From an uncultured Lachnospiraceae bacterium (GTDB lineage: Bacteria > Bacillota > Clostridia > Lachnospirales > Lachnospiraceae): a DNA stretch of 14,563 bases. The stretch covers positions 1 through 14,563 of the forward strand of contig CAJTQG010000060.1 of the NCBI GenBank assembly GCA_910578605.1, given 5' to 3'. The position numbers and the translations under genes were made by a program. How positions within the stretch are numbered: position 1 is the stretch's first letter; the number at the start of each line of letters is the position of its first letter. The notes under the pieces were generated by a model, which was not told where the DNA came from, searched no databases, and saw only the letters and a list, made by a program, of their open reading frames with translations. This document shows positions 1-6,797 of this stretch, in pieces.

Positions 1-53
1 AGAGCACTTGACTTTTAATCAAGTTGTCCGGGGTTCGAATCCCCGGTGTCTCA
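1..53 (+). tRNA. tRNA-Lys (TTT anticodon), 5' part outside window
   Basis: The anticodon arm, variable region, T arm and 3' acceptor strand of a lysine tRNA are visible. The anticodon stem pairs 7-11 with 19-23 around a seven-base loop (12-18) carrying TTT at 14-16. The T stem pairs 29-33 with 41-45 around the canonical TTCGAAT loop. The acceptor 3' strand is 46-52 with discriminator A at 53. CCA is not encoded, so it must be added after transcription. The 5' acceptor strand and most of the D arm lie before the window. It is probably the last gene of a tRNA cluster, since a terminator follows within 75 bases. Confidence 0.95.
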
Positions 54-123
54 TTTATGATTTCATCCTTAATATATAAATGGATAACAATGATAAGTTC
101 AAAGAAGTTTCATGCATATAAAG

Positions 124-158
124 GCAGCTATTTTTATAAAATAAATAGTTGCTTTTTT
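124..158 (+). terminator. Rho-independent terminator after tRNA-Lys
   Basis: A 10-bp stem (124-133 with 143-152, one G-U pair) is followed by six T residues at 153-158. It sits about 70 bases after the tRNA end. It faces the 3' end of the minus-strand GGDEF-like gene and might also help stop that transcript, but the T tail on the minus strand is poor. Confidence 0.8.
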
Positions 159-215
159 GTTGTATAGAAAGGTTTTTCCAAGACAAGAAGTTATTTCCCT
201 AATGGGTGAGAGAAA

Positions 216-1325
216 TTATAGAATATTAGTGTAGTGAGCAATGCAGTTTCCGGAATGAATAAGGGCAAAATGAAGGCTTTCATATCCTTTTTGCAGCAAG
301 CCTTTCATGGAGGCCTTAGAGGCGGAAGTTTTGGCAATGGAGATACCAGCTGTAACGGTGATGGCATGGGAGTTAGGTTGTTTTTTTGTATTGTAAAGTT
401 TGTCAAAATTTTGTTTGATTTTTTTTGCAGTTAAATAAATGCCGTTTTTGTCTATGTCAAATAAAAATGCTATAAATTGGTTTTCGCTTGGGTGTGCTAA
501 GATGCTGCATTGGGTTTTTGTTGTTTCCTTCATTATGTGTGCCATATTTTGAAGAAGTAAAATAACCGCCTCCTGTCCATGTAATTGACTGTATTCCTCT
601 AAGGAGTCAATCTGTATTACAATGGCGGCGGCAAGGGAATTTTGTTTTTTTGCCAGTCTCCATATTTTTTTTCCTTTATGCATTAAGCCTGCAGTTGTCG
701 CTAAATTTGTAATCTTATCCTTTGATTTGTTATCTTTTAAACTGTGTTTTTGCTCCCAATATTGTAAATACAGTGAAATTCGATAATATTTCCATAGGGA
801 GACTAGGATATATATACTATATAATCCTGCCATCAGTGGGATAAACAGCATATTCTTTGAGAATAAGAAGTATACAAAGATTGTCATAAGAATGTGAAAT
901 ACTAGCAATATTTTATGAAAATGAAGGGGAAACACTGGAACGAGAGCTAGATATATTAATGCAATAGCATAACCGACAATATTTTCGTAATGAATGATAG
1001 TGAGCATTGCTATATAAAACAATATACAAAAAGTAATAGAAAAATCAATGTAAGATTGTAAGCGATAATATTTTCGCTTTTTAGAGGATTTTTCCTTAAT
1101 GGTCTCACGTATGATGATAGGATACAAAATAGAAAAAGCAAACAGACTTATCAAACTATAGCCATAGATTTGAATAGTGGAGGGGGCGGCAAAATAGAGA
1201 AAAAGTGCAGTAATTGGACAGAGGCAGGCAATGACAAGTGAAGAAAAATGTGCTCTTCTTAAATTAGGATAGTCAACCTTAATGAAAGCGTTTCTCTGTG
1301 TAAAATAAGAAAAAATCTGGTGCAT
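216..1325 (-). CDS. Six-helix membrane protein with degenerate GGDEF domain
   Basis: This 369-residue protein has about six hydrophobic segments (roughly 27-46, 54-72, 94-112, 116-133, 138-155, 159-178) and then a cytoplasmic domain at about 203-369. That domain has the layout of a GGDEF diguanylate cyclase. DKITNL at 203-208 matches DxLTgL, IQIDSLEEY near 237-245 matches the metal-binding lDiDxFKxy strand, TVTAGISI near 323-330 matches TvSiGia, and a GN at 359-360 matches the end of the AKxxGrN helix. The signature GGDEF is replaced by SENQF at 280-284, so both glycines and the catalytic acidic pair are altered. By family knowledge such a domain should not make c-di-GMP, but it may bind GTP or act as a sensor or partner. 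A good ribosome site (AAAGGAGA) lies seven bases before the ATG. It is a single-gene unit convergent with the tRNA-Lys transcript. Confidence 0.8.
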   Translation of the reverse strand: MHQIFSYFTQRNAFIKVDYPNLRRAHFSSLVIACLCPITALFLYFAAPSTIQIYGYSLISLFAFSILYPIIIRETIKEKSSKKRKYYRLQSYIDFSITFCILFYIAMLTIIHYENIVGYAIALIYLALVPVFPLHFHKILLVFHILMTIFVYFLFSKNMLFIPLMAGLYSIYILVSLWKYYRISLYLQYWEQKHSLKDNKSKDKITNLATTAGLMHKGKKIWRLAKKQNSLAAAIVIQIDSLEEYSQLHGQEAVILLLQNMAHIMKETTKTQCSILAHPSENQFIAFLFDIDKNGIYLTAKKIKQNFDKLYNTKKQPNSHAITVTAGISIAKTSASKASMKGLLQKGYESLHFALIHSGNCIAHYTNIL

Positions 1326-1354
1326 TACTCTTTCTCCTTTGCTAATGAAGCATT

Positions 1355-1383
1355 TTATTAATGAAGTTTTTGATTCCCATCAA
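1355..1383 (-). promoter_or_regulatory. Putative promoter of the GGDEF-like gene
   Basis: On the minus strand TTGATG (1378-1383) is separated by exactly 17 bases from TAATAA (1355-1360), followed by the ribosome site and the ATG at 1325. Each box is a reasonable but imperfect match to the housekeeping consensus. A tandem repeat abuts and overlaps the -35 box. Confidence 0.5.
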
Positions 1384-1403
1384 ATTATGTAAAAATTATG
1401 TAA
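1382..1403 (-). repeat. Two tandem 11-bp direct repeats at the -35 box
   Basis: The 11-bp unit TTACATAATTT (minus-strand reading) occurs twice with no gap, at 1393-1403 and 1382-1392. The second copy runs into the -35 hexamer. An 11-bp period puts both copies on the same face of the helix. This is the usual layout of OmpR/PhoP-family response-regulator boxes (TTnACA-type half-sites every 11 bp), so it is inferred to be an activator site for the GGDEF-like gene. No regulator gene is visible nearby. Confidence 0.5.
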
Positions 1404-1681
1404 ATAAAGGATAATCATGCTTTTGACAGTGCTATTGGGGCACTGTCGGCATTGTCATAGAGGAAAGTCAATTGACTTAGTGAGTTAAGTGTAAGGCTTT
1501 CACAGTACAATAGCAGTATGAGAATTCCCAAAAATGCTTCACGGTTTTAGAACATATCAATATCATACATAAATTTACTATTAAAATATAGCTTTTGATA
1601 AATAATATATACAAATAAAAATAAATAATATATAAAAATTAAATATATACAAATACAACATATAAGTATAACATATAAGTC
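1404..1681. other. Non-coding gap with two inverted repeats and AT-rich tract
   Basis: No credible gene was found between the GGDEF-like gene and the 86-residue gene. The gap holds a perfect 8-bp stem with 7-base loop (1425-1432 with 1440-1447), a perfect 14-bp palindrome AAGTCAATTGACTT (1465-1478), and an almost pure A/T tract from about 1555 to 1680. The tract contains short direct repeats, for example ACATATAAGT twice. The hairpin lacks a T tail on either strand, so it is not a clear terminator. The open frame across the AT tract has no ribosome site and no protein-like composition. Confidence 0.5.
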
Positions 1682-1717
1682 AAAAAAAAGCGATGGCAAA
1701 TTTCTTTCCATCGCTTT
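1682..1717 (-). terminator. Rho-independent terminator of the 86-residue gene
   Basis: A perfect 10-bp stem (1687-1696 with 1708-1717, 11-base loop) on the minus strand runs into T residues (the A run at 1682-1689 on the plus strand). It begins 18 bases after the stop codon of the small minus-strand gene, which supports that gene being transcribed and real. Confidence 0.85.
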
Positions 1718-1734
1718 AAGTGTTGTGTACGCCG

Positions 1735-1995
1735 CTAACATTTAAAATCCGTTCTACGATGCATATAGTAAAAAACTTCACATGCATTTTTGTCGTAATT
1801 ACTTAACACCGGAGTGTTGGGACTTTCCTGTACACTAGAATTTCCTGACATTGTCTCTTCCATCATGTGTTCAAAGGATTTTATGTCGGTGTAAATAGTA
1901 GTAGGATTAGATGAAGAGCGATTGTGGCGAGGATCATTAGTGCGTACAACATGCTGAATAGGAACGATTTTTTGAATACTCTCTATTCCCTTCAT
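1735..1995 (-). CDS. Orphan 86-residue protein of unknown function
   Basis: I do not recognise this protein. It has 86 residues and no membrane segment or signal peptide. The first part is basic and polar, a low-complexity stretch rich in Ser, Asn and Pro lies around residues 26-33, and a second around 49-62. The C-terminal tail is aromatic and basic, with Tyr-Tyr, Arg-Arg and a final Cys. There is one other Cys near residue 72. Support for the gene is strong: AAGGAGG lies eight bases before the ATG, a hairpin leader and a palindromic control site lie upstream, and an intrinsic terminator lies 18 bases after the TAG stop. It stands alone between two terminated units. The composition fits a soluble, partly disordered small protein, but no role can be assigned. 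Confidence 0.7.
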   Translation of the reverse strand: MKGIESIQKIVPIQHVVRTNDPRHNRSSSNPTTIYTDIKSFEHMMEETMSGNSSVQESPNTPVLSNYDKNACEVFYYMHRRTDFKC

Positions 1996-2014
1996 AACGA
2001 TCTCCTCCTTGACG

Positions 2015-2041
2015 ATAAAGTGAGTGCTCAGCCCACTTTAT
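2015..2041 (-). promoter_or_regulatory. Leader hairpin upstream of the small gene's ribosome site
   Basis: Perfect 8-bp arms (2015-2022 with 2034-2041) surround an 11-base loop that itself contains TGAG/CTCA. The hairpin ends about six bases upstream of the AAGGAGG of the 86-residue gene. There is no T tail, so it may be an operator or an mRNA-stability/translation element rather than a terminator. Confidence 0.4.
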
Positions 2042-2087
2042 TTAAAATGCTTTGCCTCCGTGCATCACATACAATTTATAAAATGAA

Positions 2088-2111
2088 ATAGTACCATGGT
2101 ACTATATTATA
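2088..2111 (-). promoter_or_regulatory. -10 box with adjoining 18-bp perfect palindrome
   Basis: A consensus minus-strand TATAAT lies at 2106-2111. Directly downstream of it, covering the expected start site, is the perfect palindrome ATAGTACCATGGTACTAT at 2088-2105. The -35 region is poor (TTCCTG-like at 16-base spacing). A dyad placed on the start site is the typical position of a repressor operator, so control of the 86-residue gene by a dimeric regulator is inferred. I see no gene or other clear signal from 2112 to 2297. Confidence 0.45.
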
Positions 2112-2297
2112 TATATCGGTCATTTTACAGGAAATGGCAATAGAGATTTCTACTATGTTAAATAAGGTCAAGAGAAGAGTATGAAATAAAAAGGATTGAG
2201 ATAAAAAAGAGTGAGGAAAATGTGCATATTTCAATGATTTGGCAAAAAAGATTTGAGAATAATATGTAAAAAGAAGTGAAAAAGATGCAATAAAAAA

Positions 2298-2378
2298 TGC
2301 GGATGACAGGAATCGAACCTGCACGTCGGGGACACTAGATCCTAAGTCTAGCGCGTCTGCCAGTTCCGCCACATCCGC
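2298..2378 (-). tRNA. tRNA-Leu (TAG anticodon)
   Basis: This is a complete 81-base class II tRNA. The acceptor stem is GCGGATG (2372-2378) with CATCCGC (2299-2305), with discriminator A at 2298. The anticodon stem 2347-2351 with 2335-2339 encloses a CTTAGGA loop with anticodon TAG (2342-2344). A long variable arm and a GGTTCGATTCC T arm are present. CCA is not encoded. A run of T residues directly follows on the minus strand and may help termination. Confidence 0.97.
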
Positions 2379-2430
2379 ATAATGAAATATAATGACTACT
2401 ATAAAAATGTAGTCTAATAAATGCATAAGT

Positions 2431-2459
2431 ATTTTATCATTACTGTGTACAATTGTCAA
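2431..2459 (-). promoter_or_regulatory. Promoter of tRNA-Leu
   Basis: On the minus strand a perfect TTGACA (2454-2459) is followed after exactly 17 bases by TAAAAT (2431-2436). This gives a start about 45 bases before the mature tRNA. A small 6-bp hairpin (2394-2399 with 2409-2414) lies in the short leader. Confidence 0.8.
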
Positions 2460-2568
2460 TTCAAAATTGATTTGACTTGTCTGTAAGTTTTATAAGTTAT
2501 AAAATAAATCAAAATGATAATGCTATAAATGTAGATTTTCTTCAAAATGTCGAATTTTGTCGAGACAT

Positions 2569-2602
2569 CACTCTATGCCCGGGAACAAGAGTGTGTTATA
2601 AT
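2569..2602 (+). promoter_or_regulatory. Extended -10 promoter with upstream inverted repeat, SNF2 gene
   Basis: TGTTATAAT at 2594-2602 is an extended -10 element (TGn plus consensus TATAAT) about 50 bases before the helicase start. No -35 hexamer is seen at the correct spacing. In its place lies an inverted repeat CACTCT (2569-2574) with AGAGTG (2588-2593), immediately upstream of the TG motif. An extended -10 with a dyad in the spacer suggests activator or repressor control. Confidence 0.5.
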
Positions 2603-2652
2603 TTTTCCCATAAATAGTACATAAGCAAAAAGAAATTAGGAAGGGATAGGAC

Positions 2653-5600
2653 ATGATTTTTAAGACAGAAGATATTTTAAAAAAATGTGATAGAACAAAA
2701 TTCTTCAGAGGGAAAAGTTTATATGCCTCCAAGAAGGTGTTTGATTTTGAGGTGGAGGAGAGGGAAGGGAAAATACTGTTAGAATCTAATGTGAAAGGTA
2801 AAATAAAAGAAGCATATCATGTGCAAATGGAGTTGGATTTGCAAAATAAGGAGGAAAAAATTGCAAGGTACCAATGTGAGTGTCAGGATTTTCAATCCAG
2901 CCAGGAGATATGTAAGCATTGTGCGGCAGTGGCTTTCGCCTATGTAAATGTACAGCTAGAGCAGGAGCTAAATGGAATTAAGCCTATGGTAAAGCCTGGG
3001 GGCAGCAATAGTGATTTTGGAAAAATCAGATTATCCAGAGAATACTCCACAGCCAAAACATCACATTTAATGCAAAAGGTTCTGAATAAATATAATCAAC
3101 AGGAAATGGGAAGATGGGCAGATACAAAACATGGAAGAATTGAGTTAGATTTTGAACTAACGTCTAACAGAGCAAAACATAAGCTGGACATTGCTTTGAA
3201 AGTTGGAAATCAGAAAAAATATGTAGTGAAGGGAATGCAGGAATTTATAGAGAATGTGATAGAAGGAAAAAAATATTCATACGGAAAATTTTTAACCTTT
3301 TATCACAATAAAAATGCATTTGCCAAGGAAGCGCAGGAGCTTTTACAGTTGGTAATAGAATGTGGAAAGAATCAAGGTATGGCAGATTCTTACGCCTATC
3401 TTACCCATGCTCGTGAAAATGTGAGAAATTTGCAGCTTCTTCCCCTGTATGCCCAAAAGCTTTGTGAGATGAATATAGGAAAGTACATTGTGATGGATAG
3501 ACAGAGATATTTGATTTTGAAAAGGGATCCCAAATTAACTTTGAGCATTATTCAAAATCAAGGAGGCGTCACAATTCAGATAGAGGAATTTTCTTATTAT
3601 AACGGCGCAGACAGGGATATAGTGGAAAGCAATTATATTTTATATATTGTCTCTGAGGAATATCAAAATATAGTAATGCCTTTTTTAAAATTAGTGCAGT
3701 CGGAATTTCACTCTGGATTTGGCAGATATATTACAGCAAAAAATGGAATGTTTTTAAGTGAGGAGGACTATTCCGCATTTTATACATCTTTTTATGCACC
3801 TCTGAAAAAATATTTTCATATCCAGGAGATAGGAGGTACTACTTTTTCAAGCTTTAAGGTGGAGGAGTGTAAGCTTCGCTTTTATTTGGAGCAGGATGAT
3901 GGTGGAACAATTACTTGCAGGGGAGAGTGTTTGTACGGAGTGATGCGCTATGATATATGCGATGTCTATGAAGAGACAAGACGATATCGGGATATGTGGA
4001 AGGAGATGGAGGCTGTCCATGAGCTGGAACAATATTTTAGCGTACTGATTAATGAGAAGGGCTCCTATGAATATGTGATTGAGACTCAAGAGCAGCTTTT
4101 TTTATTGCTTCAGGAGGGGTTAGAGAAATTGGAAAGGCTGGGTGCAGTTTTTGTGCCGGATGAAATCAGTAAAATTAAGATACAGGATGTATCCGATGTC
4201 AGTGCAGGGGTTAGAATATCTGGAGACCTGTTAGAATTAGACGTCCAGCTTGAGGGGATGGATGAAAATCAGATATTGGAGATTTTGAGTGCATATCAGC
4301 AGAAGAAAAAATTTGTCCGCTTGAAATCAGGAGATTTTATGAGATTTGGGGATAAAATAAAAATCTTGGATGAGATGAGAAGTGGGCTGGGAATCTCTCT
4401 TGGGGCGTTGGCAAAGGGAAAGATACAGCTTCCGAAGTACCGGATATTTTTCCTCAACGATTTAATGGAAAAAGAGGAGTATAGGGAACATTTACATTAC
4501 AGCCAGGAATTTCGCCAGATGCTGAAAAATCTGGAAGAGACAGAGGAGAAAAATTTTGTAGTGCCAAAAGGGATTCAAGCGAAACTGAGAAATTATCAAA
4601 AAAAAGGTTATGAGTGGGTGTGCCGATTGTCGGAGTATGGTTTCGGAGGGATTTTGGCAGATGATATGGGACTTGGAAAAACTTTACAGATGATTTGCTG
4701 GCTTTGCAGACAAAAAAAGAAAAGCTTGATTGTATGTCCTGCTTCTTTAGTGTACAACTGGGAAAATGAAATACAAAGATTTGCGCCGGACATGCATTGC
4801 CTTGTTATACTGGGAAATCAGGAGGAGAGGAGAGAACTGTTAAAAAGGATTGGGGAGGAGACAATAGTGGTAACCTCCTATGATTTACTAAAACGTGATA
4901 TGGAAGTTTATGAGCAGCTTTTTTTCGAGAATATGATTATTGATGAGGCCCAATTTATTAAAAATAATAATACTCTTGTGTCAAAGGCGGTAAAGGCAGT
5001 GAGAGCAAGTCATAGATTTGCCTTGACAGGGACGCCTATCGAAAATCGTCTCAGTGATTTGTGGAGTATCTTTGACTTTGTCATGCCGGGATTTTTATAT
5101 TCCTATCCAAGGTTTAAGGTGGAGATAGAACAGCCAATTGTGCATAACAAGGATGAAAGTGCATTGGAGCGGCTAAAGGGGCTGATTTCTCCTTTTATTT
5201 TGAGAAGAAGAAAGAGGGATGTGCTGGATGATTTGCCGGAAAAGCTTGAGGAGGTAGTGTATACCAATATGACAGATGAGCAGAAGGAATTATATTATGC
5301 TAGGTACCTGCGTCTTAAGCAGGAGATTGACAATAAAACAGAATCTCAGTTTAAACAGGATAAATTTCAGATTCTCTCTGAGCTAACAAGATTAAGGCAG
5401 ATTTGTTGTGAACCTGCACTGTGCTATGAGGATTACAGAGGAGGTTCAGGAAAGGTAGAATTGTTTTTGAATAGAGTGGAGGGGGCAGTGGAGGGAGGCT
5501 CTAAAATATTAGTATTCTCCCAATTTGCCACAATGCTAAGGATGCTGCAAGGACAACTGGAGAAAAGGGGGATATCCACTTTGCTGCTGACGGGCAAAAA

Positions 5601-5961
5601 TACAAAAGAGGAAAGAAAAGAGATGGTGGATTCCTTTCAGGGGGGAGAGGCAAATGTGTTTTTAATTTCCTTGAAAGCAAGGGGGACTGGTTTGAACTTG
5701 ACAGCAGCAGATGTGGTGATTCACTTTGATCCGTGGTGGAATGTGGCAGTTCAGAATCAAGCCACGGACAGGGCGCATAGAATTGGGCAGAGGCATGTAG
5801 TCACGGTAATACAGCTAGTGACTAAGCATACGATTGAGGAGAGAATTATTGAATTGCAGGAGAGAAAAAAGCAGTTAGTGGAAGATGTAATTTCCGGCGA
5901 AAATATTTCTAACAGCAGTATTAGCAAGGAAGAAATTATGAATTTACTGACAGAATTTTAA
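2653..5961 (+). CDS. SNF2-family helicase with N-terminal SWIM zinc finger
   Basis: This 1102-residue protein is a superfamily 2 DNA-dependent ATPase of the bacterial SNF2 type. A SWIM zinc-binding motif (C75, C77, C87, H89) is near the N terminus. A long linker resembling the bacterial SNF2-associated region spans about 100-590, and the ATPase core follows. Motif I is DDMGLGKT at 670-677, motif Ia CPASLVYNW from 695, motif II DEAQ at 764-767, motif III ALTGTPIENR from 790, motif V SLKARGTGLNL from 1006, and motif VI QATDRAHRIGQ at 1036-1046. All catalytic residues are present, and the length is normal for SWIM-SNF2 proteins. It probably translocates on double-stranded DNA to remodel protein-DNA complexes, for example RNA polymerase or repair factors, but its client is unknown. 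A moderate ribosome site (AGGAAGGG) precedes the ATG. It is monocistronic and separated from the que operon by that operon's own promoter; no strong terminator was found after its stop. Confidence 0.93.
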   Translation: MIFKTEDILKKCDRTKFFRGKSLYASKKVFDFEVEEREGKILLESNVKGKIKEAYHVQMELDLQNKEEKIARYQCECQDFQSSQEICKHCAAVAFAYVNVQLEQELNGIKPMVKPGGSNSDFGKIRLSREYSTAKTSHLMQKVLNKYNQQEMGRWADTKHGRIELDFELTSNRAKHKLDIALKVGNQKKYVVKGMQEFIENVIEGKKYSYGKFLTFYHNKNAFAKEAQELLQLVIECGKNQGMADSYAYLTHARENVRNLQLLPLYAQKLCEMNIGKYIVMDRQRYLILKRDPKLTLSIIQNQGGVTIQIEEFSYYNGADRDIVESNYILYIVSEEYQNIVMPFLKLVQSEFHSGFGRYITAKNGMFLSEEDYSAFYTSFYAPLKKYFHIQEIGGTTFSSFKVEECKLRFYLEQDDGGTITCRGECLYGVMRYDICDVYEETRRYRDMWKEMEAVHELEQYFSVLINEKGSYEYVIETQEQLFLLLQEGLEKLERLGAVFVPDEISKIKIQDVSDVSAGVRISGDLLELDVQLEGMDENQILEILSAYQQKKKFVRLKSGDFMRFGDKIKILDEMRSGLGISLGALAKGKIQLPKYRIFFLNDLMEKEEYREHLHYSQEFRQMLKNLEETEEKNFVVPKGIQAKLRNYQKKGYEWVCRLSEYGFGGILADDMGLGKTLQMICWLCRQKKKSLIVCPASLVYNWENEIQRFAPDMHCLVILGNQEERRELLKRIGEETIVVTSYDLLKRDMEVYEQLFFENMIIDEAQFIKNNNTLVSKAVKAVRASHRFALTGTPIENRLSDLWSIFDFVMPGFLYSYPRFKVEIEQPIVHNKDESALERLKGLISPFILRRRKRDVLDDLPEKLEEVVYTNMTDEQKELYYARYLRLKQEIDNKTESQFKQDKFQILSELTRLRQICCEPALCYEDYRGGSGKVELFLNRVEGAVEGGSKILVFSQFATMLRMLQGQLEKRGISTLLLTGKNTKEERKEMVDSFQGGEANVFLISLKARGTGLNLTAADVVIHFDPWWNVAVQNQATDRAHRIGQRHVVTVIQLVTKHTIEERIIELQERKKQLVEDVISGENISNSSISKEEIMNLLTEF

Positions 5962-6022
5962 CTGCAAAATTTAATTTTAAAAATAAATTCACATAAATGA
6001 AATGGCAAAATGGAATTCTTAG

Positions 6023-6051
6023 TTGAATTTTATTGGGAAAATGTATATAAT
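6023..6051 (+). promoter_or_regulatory. Promoter of the preQ1 synthesis operon
   Basis: TTGAAT (6023-6028), a 17-base spacer and a consensus TATAAT (6046-6051) predict a start near 6058, about 60 bases before the riboswitch aptamer. The bases from 5962 to 6022 hold only AT-rich DNA with weak dyads. Confidence 0.8.
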
Positions 6052-6117
6052 GGACACGAAATGTAGATAGAAATAAAAAATATAGATAACAATAAAATAA
6101 AACTAAATGACAATGAA

Positions 6118-6160
6118 AGACAGTTCGCTCGTACCATCCTGTCTATAAACAAAACTAGGA
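6118..6160 (+). ncRNA. preQ1-I riboswitch aptamer
   Basis: The P1 stem pairs AGACAG (6118-6123) with CTGTCT (6139-6144). The loop starts with the conserved TTC and includes ACC (6133-6135). A-rich linker AACAAAACTAGG (6149-6160) follows; in the class-I fold it lies in the P1 groove, with its terminal GG pairing loop C residues to close the H-type pseudoknot. Stem length, loop start and A-rich tail all match the preQ1-I family. It is followed by a terminator and then the genes that make preQ1, which is the expected genetic context for feedback control. Confidence 0.9.
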
Positions 6161-6192
6161 CAAGCTTTTCGTTATTGGCTATGTAGTTAGAT

Positions 6193-6240
6193 AACTGCTA
6201 TGGAGGTGCGGGCATTTCTGTAGCAGTTTTTGTTTTATTT
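6193..6240 (+). terminator. Riboswitch-controlled terminator with antiterminator overlap
   Basis: AACTGCTA (6193-6200) pairs perfectly with TAGCAGTT (6221-6228). The stem can extend inward with wobble pairs to a four-base loop (6209-6212), and a T-rich tail runs to 6240. The competing hairpin GTAGTT (6184-6189) with AACTGC (6193-6198) would block the terminator. This is a conventional transcription-attenuation platform: preQ1 binding should favour the terminator and switch the operon off. Confidence 0.85.
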
Positions 6241-6324
6241 ACTATGAAAGAAAGCAATACTTGAATTGCCTATACAGTCGGTGATTACTTAGAAAAAGGA
6301 TGAAAGAGGAAAGAGAGAGAGGAT

Positions 6325-6744
6325 ATGTATTGTTTAGAGACGAAGGCAAGTTTTGATGCCGCCCATTTTTTATATGGTTATGAAGGAAAATGTAGAAATA
6401 TACATGGTCATAGATGGCAGATTTTAGTACAGATAGGAAGAGAATGCTTAGATGAACAAGGGCAGTGCCGAGGCATGATTGTAGATTTTGGACAATTAAA
6501 AAAGGATGTGAAGGGGATAGCACAAGAATTTGATCATATGCTAATTATAGAAAAGGGAACATTGAAGCCTGCTACTTATGAAGCGTTGCAGGGGGAAGGC
6601 TTCGCTATGGTGGAGGTAGAATTTAGGCCAACAGCAGAAAACTTTGCAAAGTATTTTTATGATAGAGTGAAGGAGAGGGGATACCAGGTAATATGTGCTA
6701 CAGTATATGAAACACCAAATAATTGCGCATCATACAGAGAGTAA
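6325..6744 (+). CDS. queD: 6-carboxy-5,6,7,8-tetrahydropterin synthase (QueD)
   Basis: This 139-residue protein of the 6-pyruvoyl-tetrahydropterin synthase family converts dihydroneopterin triphosphate to 6-carboxy-tetrahydropterin, the second step of queuosine synthesis. Zinc ligands are H14 and the HGH pair H27/H29. The catalytic Cys is C23 in the CRNIHGH motif, followed by VDFGQLKK (53-60), the D70-H71 pair and the E129 substrate-binding Glu near the C terminus. The length is typical of QueD. It is the first gene of the que operon, about 85 bases after the riboswitch terminator, with a purine-rich ribosome site (AGAGAGAGG) close to the ATG. The spacing to queE is 53 bases, containing a small 6-bp hairpin (6766-6771 with 6777-6782). 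Confidence 0.95.
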   Translation: MYCLETKASFDAAHFLYGYEGKCRNIHGHRWQILVQIGRECLDEQGQCRGMIVDFGQLKKDVKGIAQEFDHMLIIEKGTLKPATYEALQGEGFAMVEVEFRPTAENFAKYFYDRVKERGYQVICATVYETPNNCASYRE

Positions 6745-6797
6745 AAATCATATGGAAAGGATAAAAAGCAAGCGTTTTGCTTGAGGTATGGTAAAAT

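Noticed and set aside
234..434. A 66-codon plus-strand frame opposite the GGDEF-like gene
   Set aside because: It is the antisense shadow of the C-terminal domain, with no ribosome site and no support.
1547..1741. A 64-codon minus-strand frame
   Set aside because: It is encoded by an almost pure A/T tract, runs through the terminator of the 86-residue gene, and has no ribosome site.
2076..2459. A 127-codon minus-strand open frame across the tRNA-Leu gene
   Set aside because: It reads through the tRNA-Leu; the ADVAELADALDLGSS-type peptide is a well-known false translation of that tRNA.
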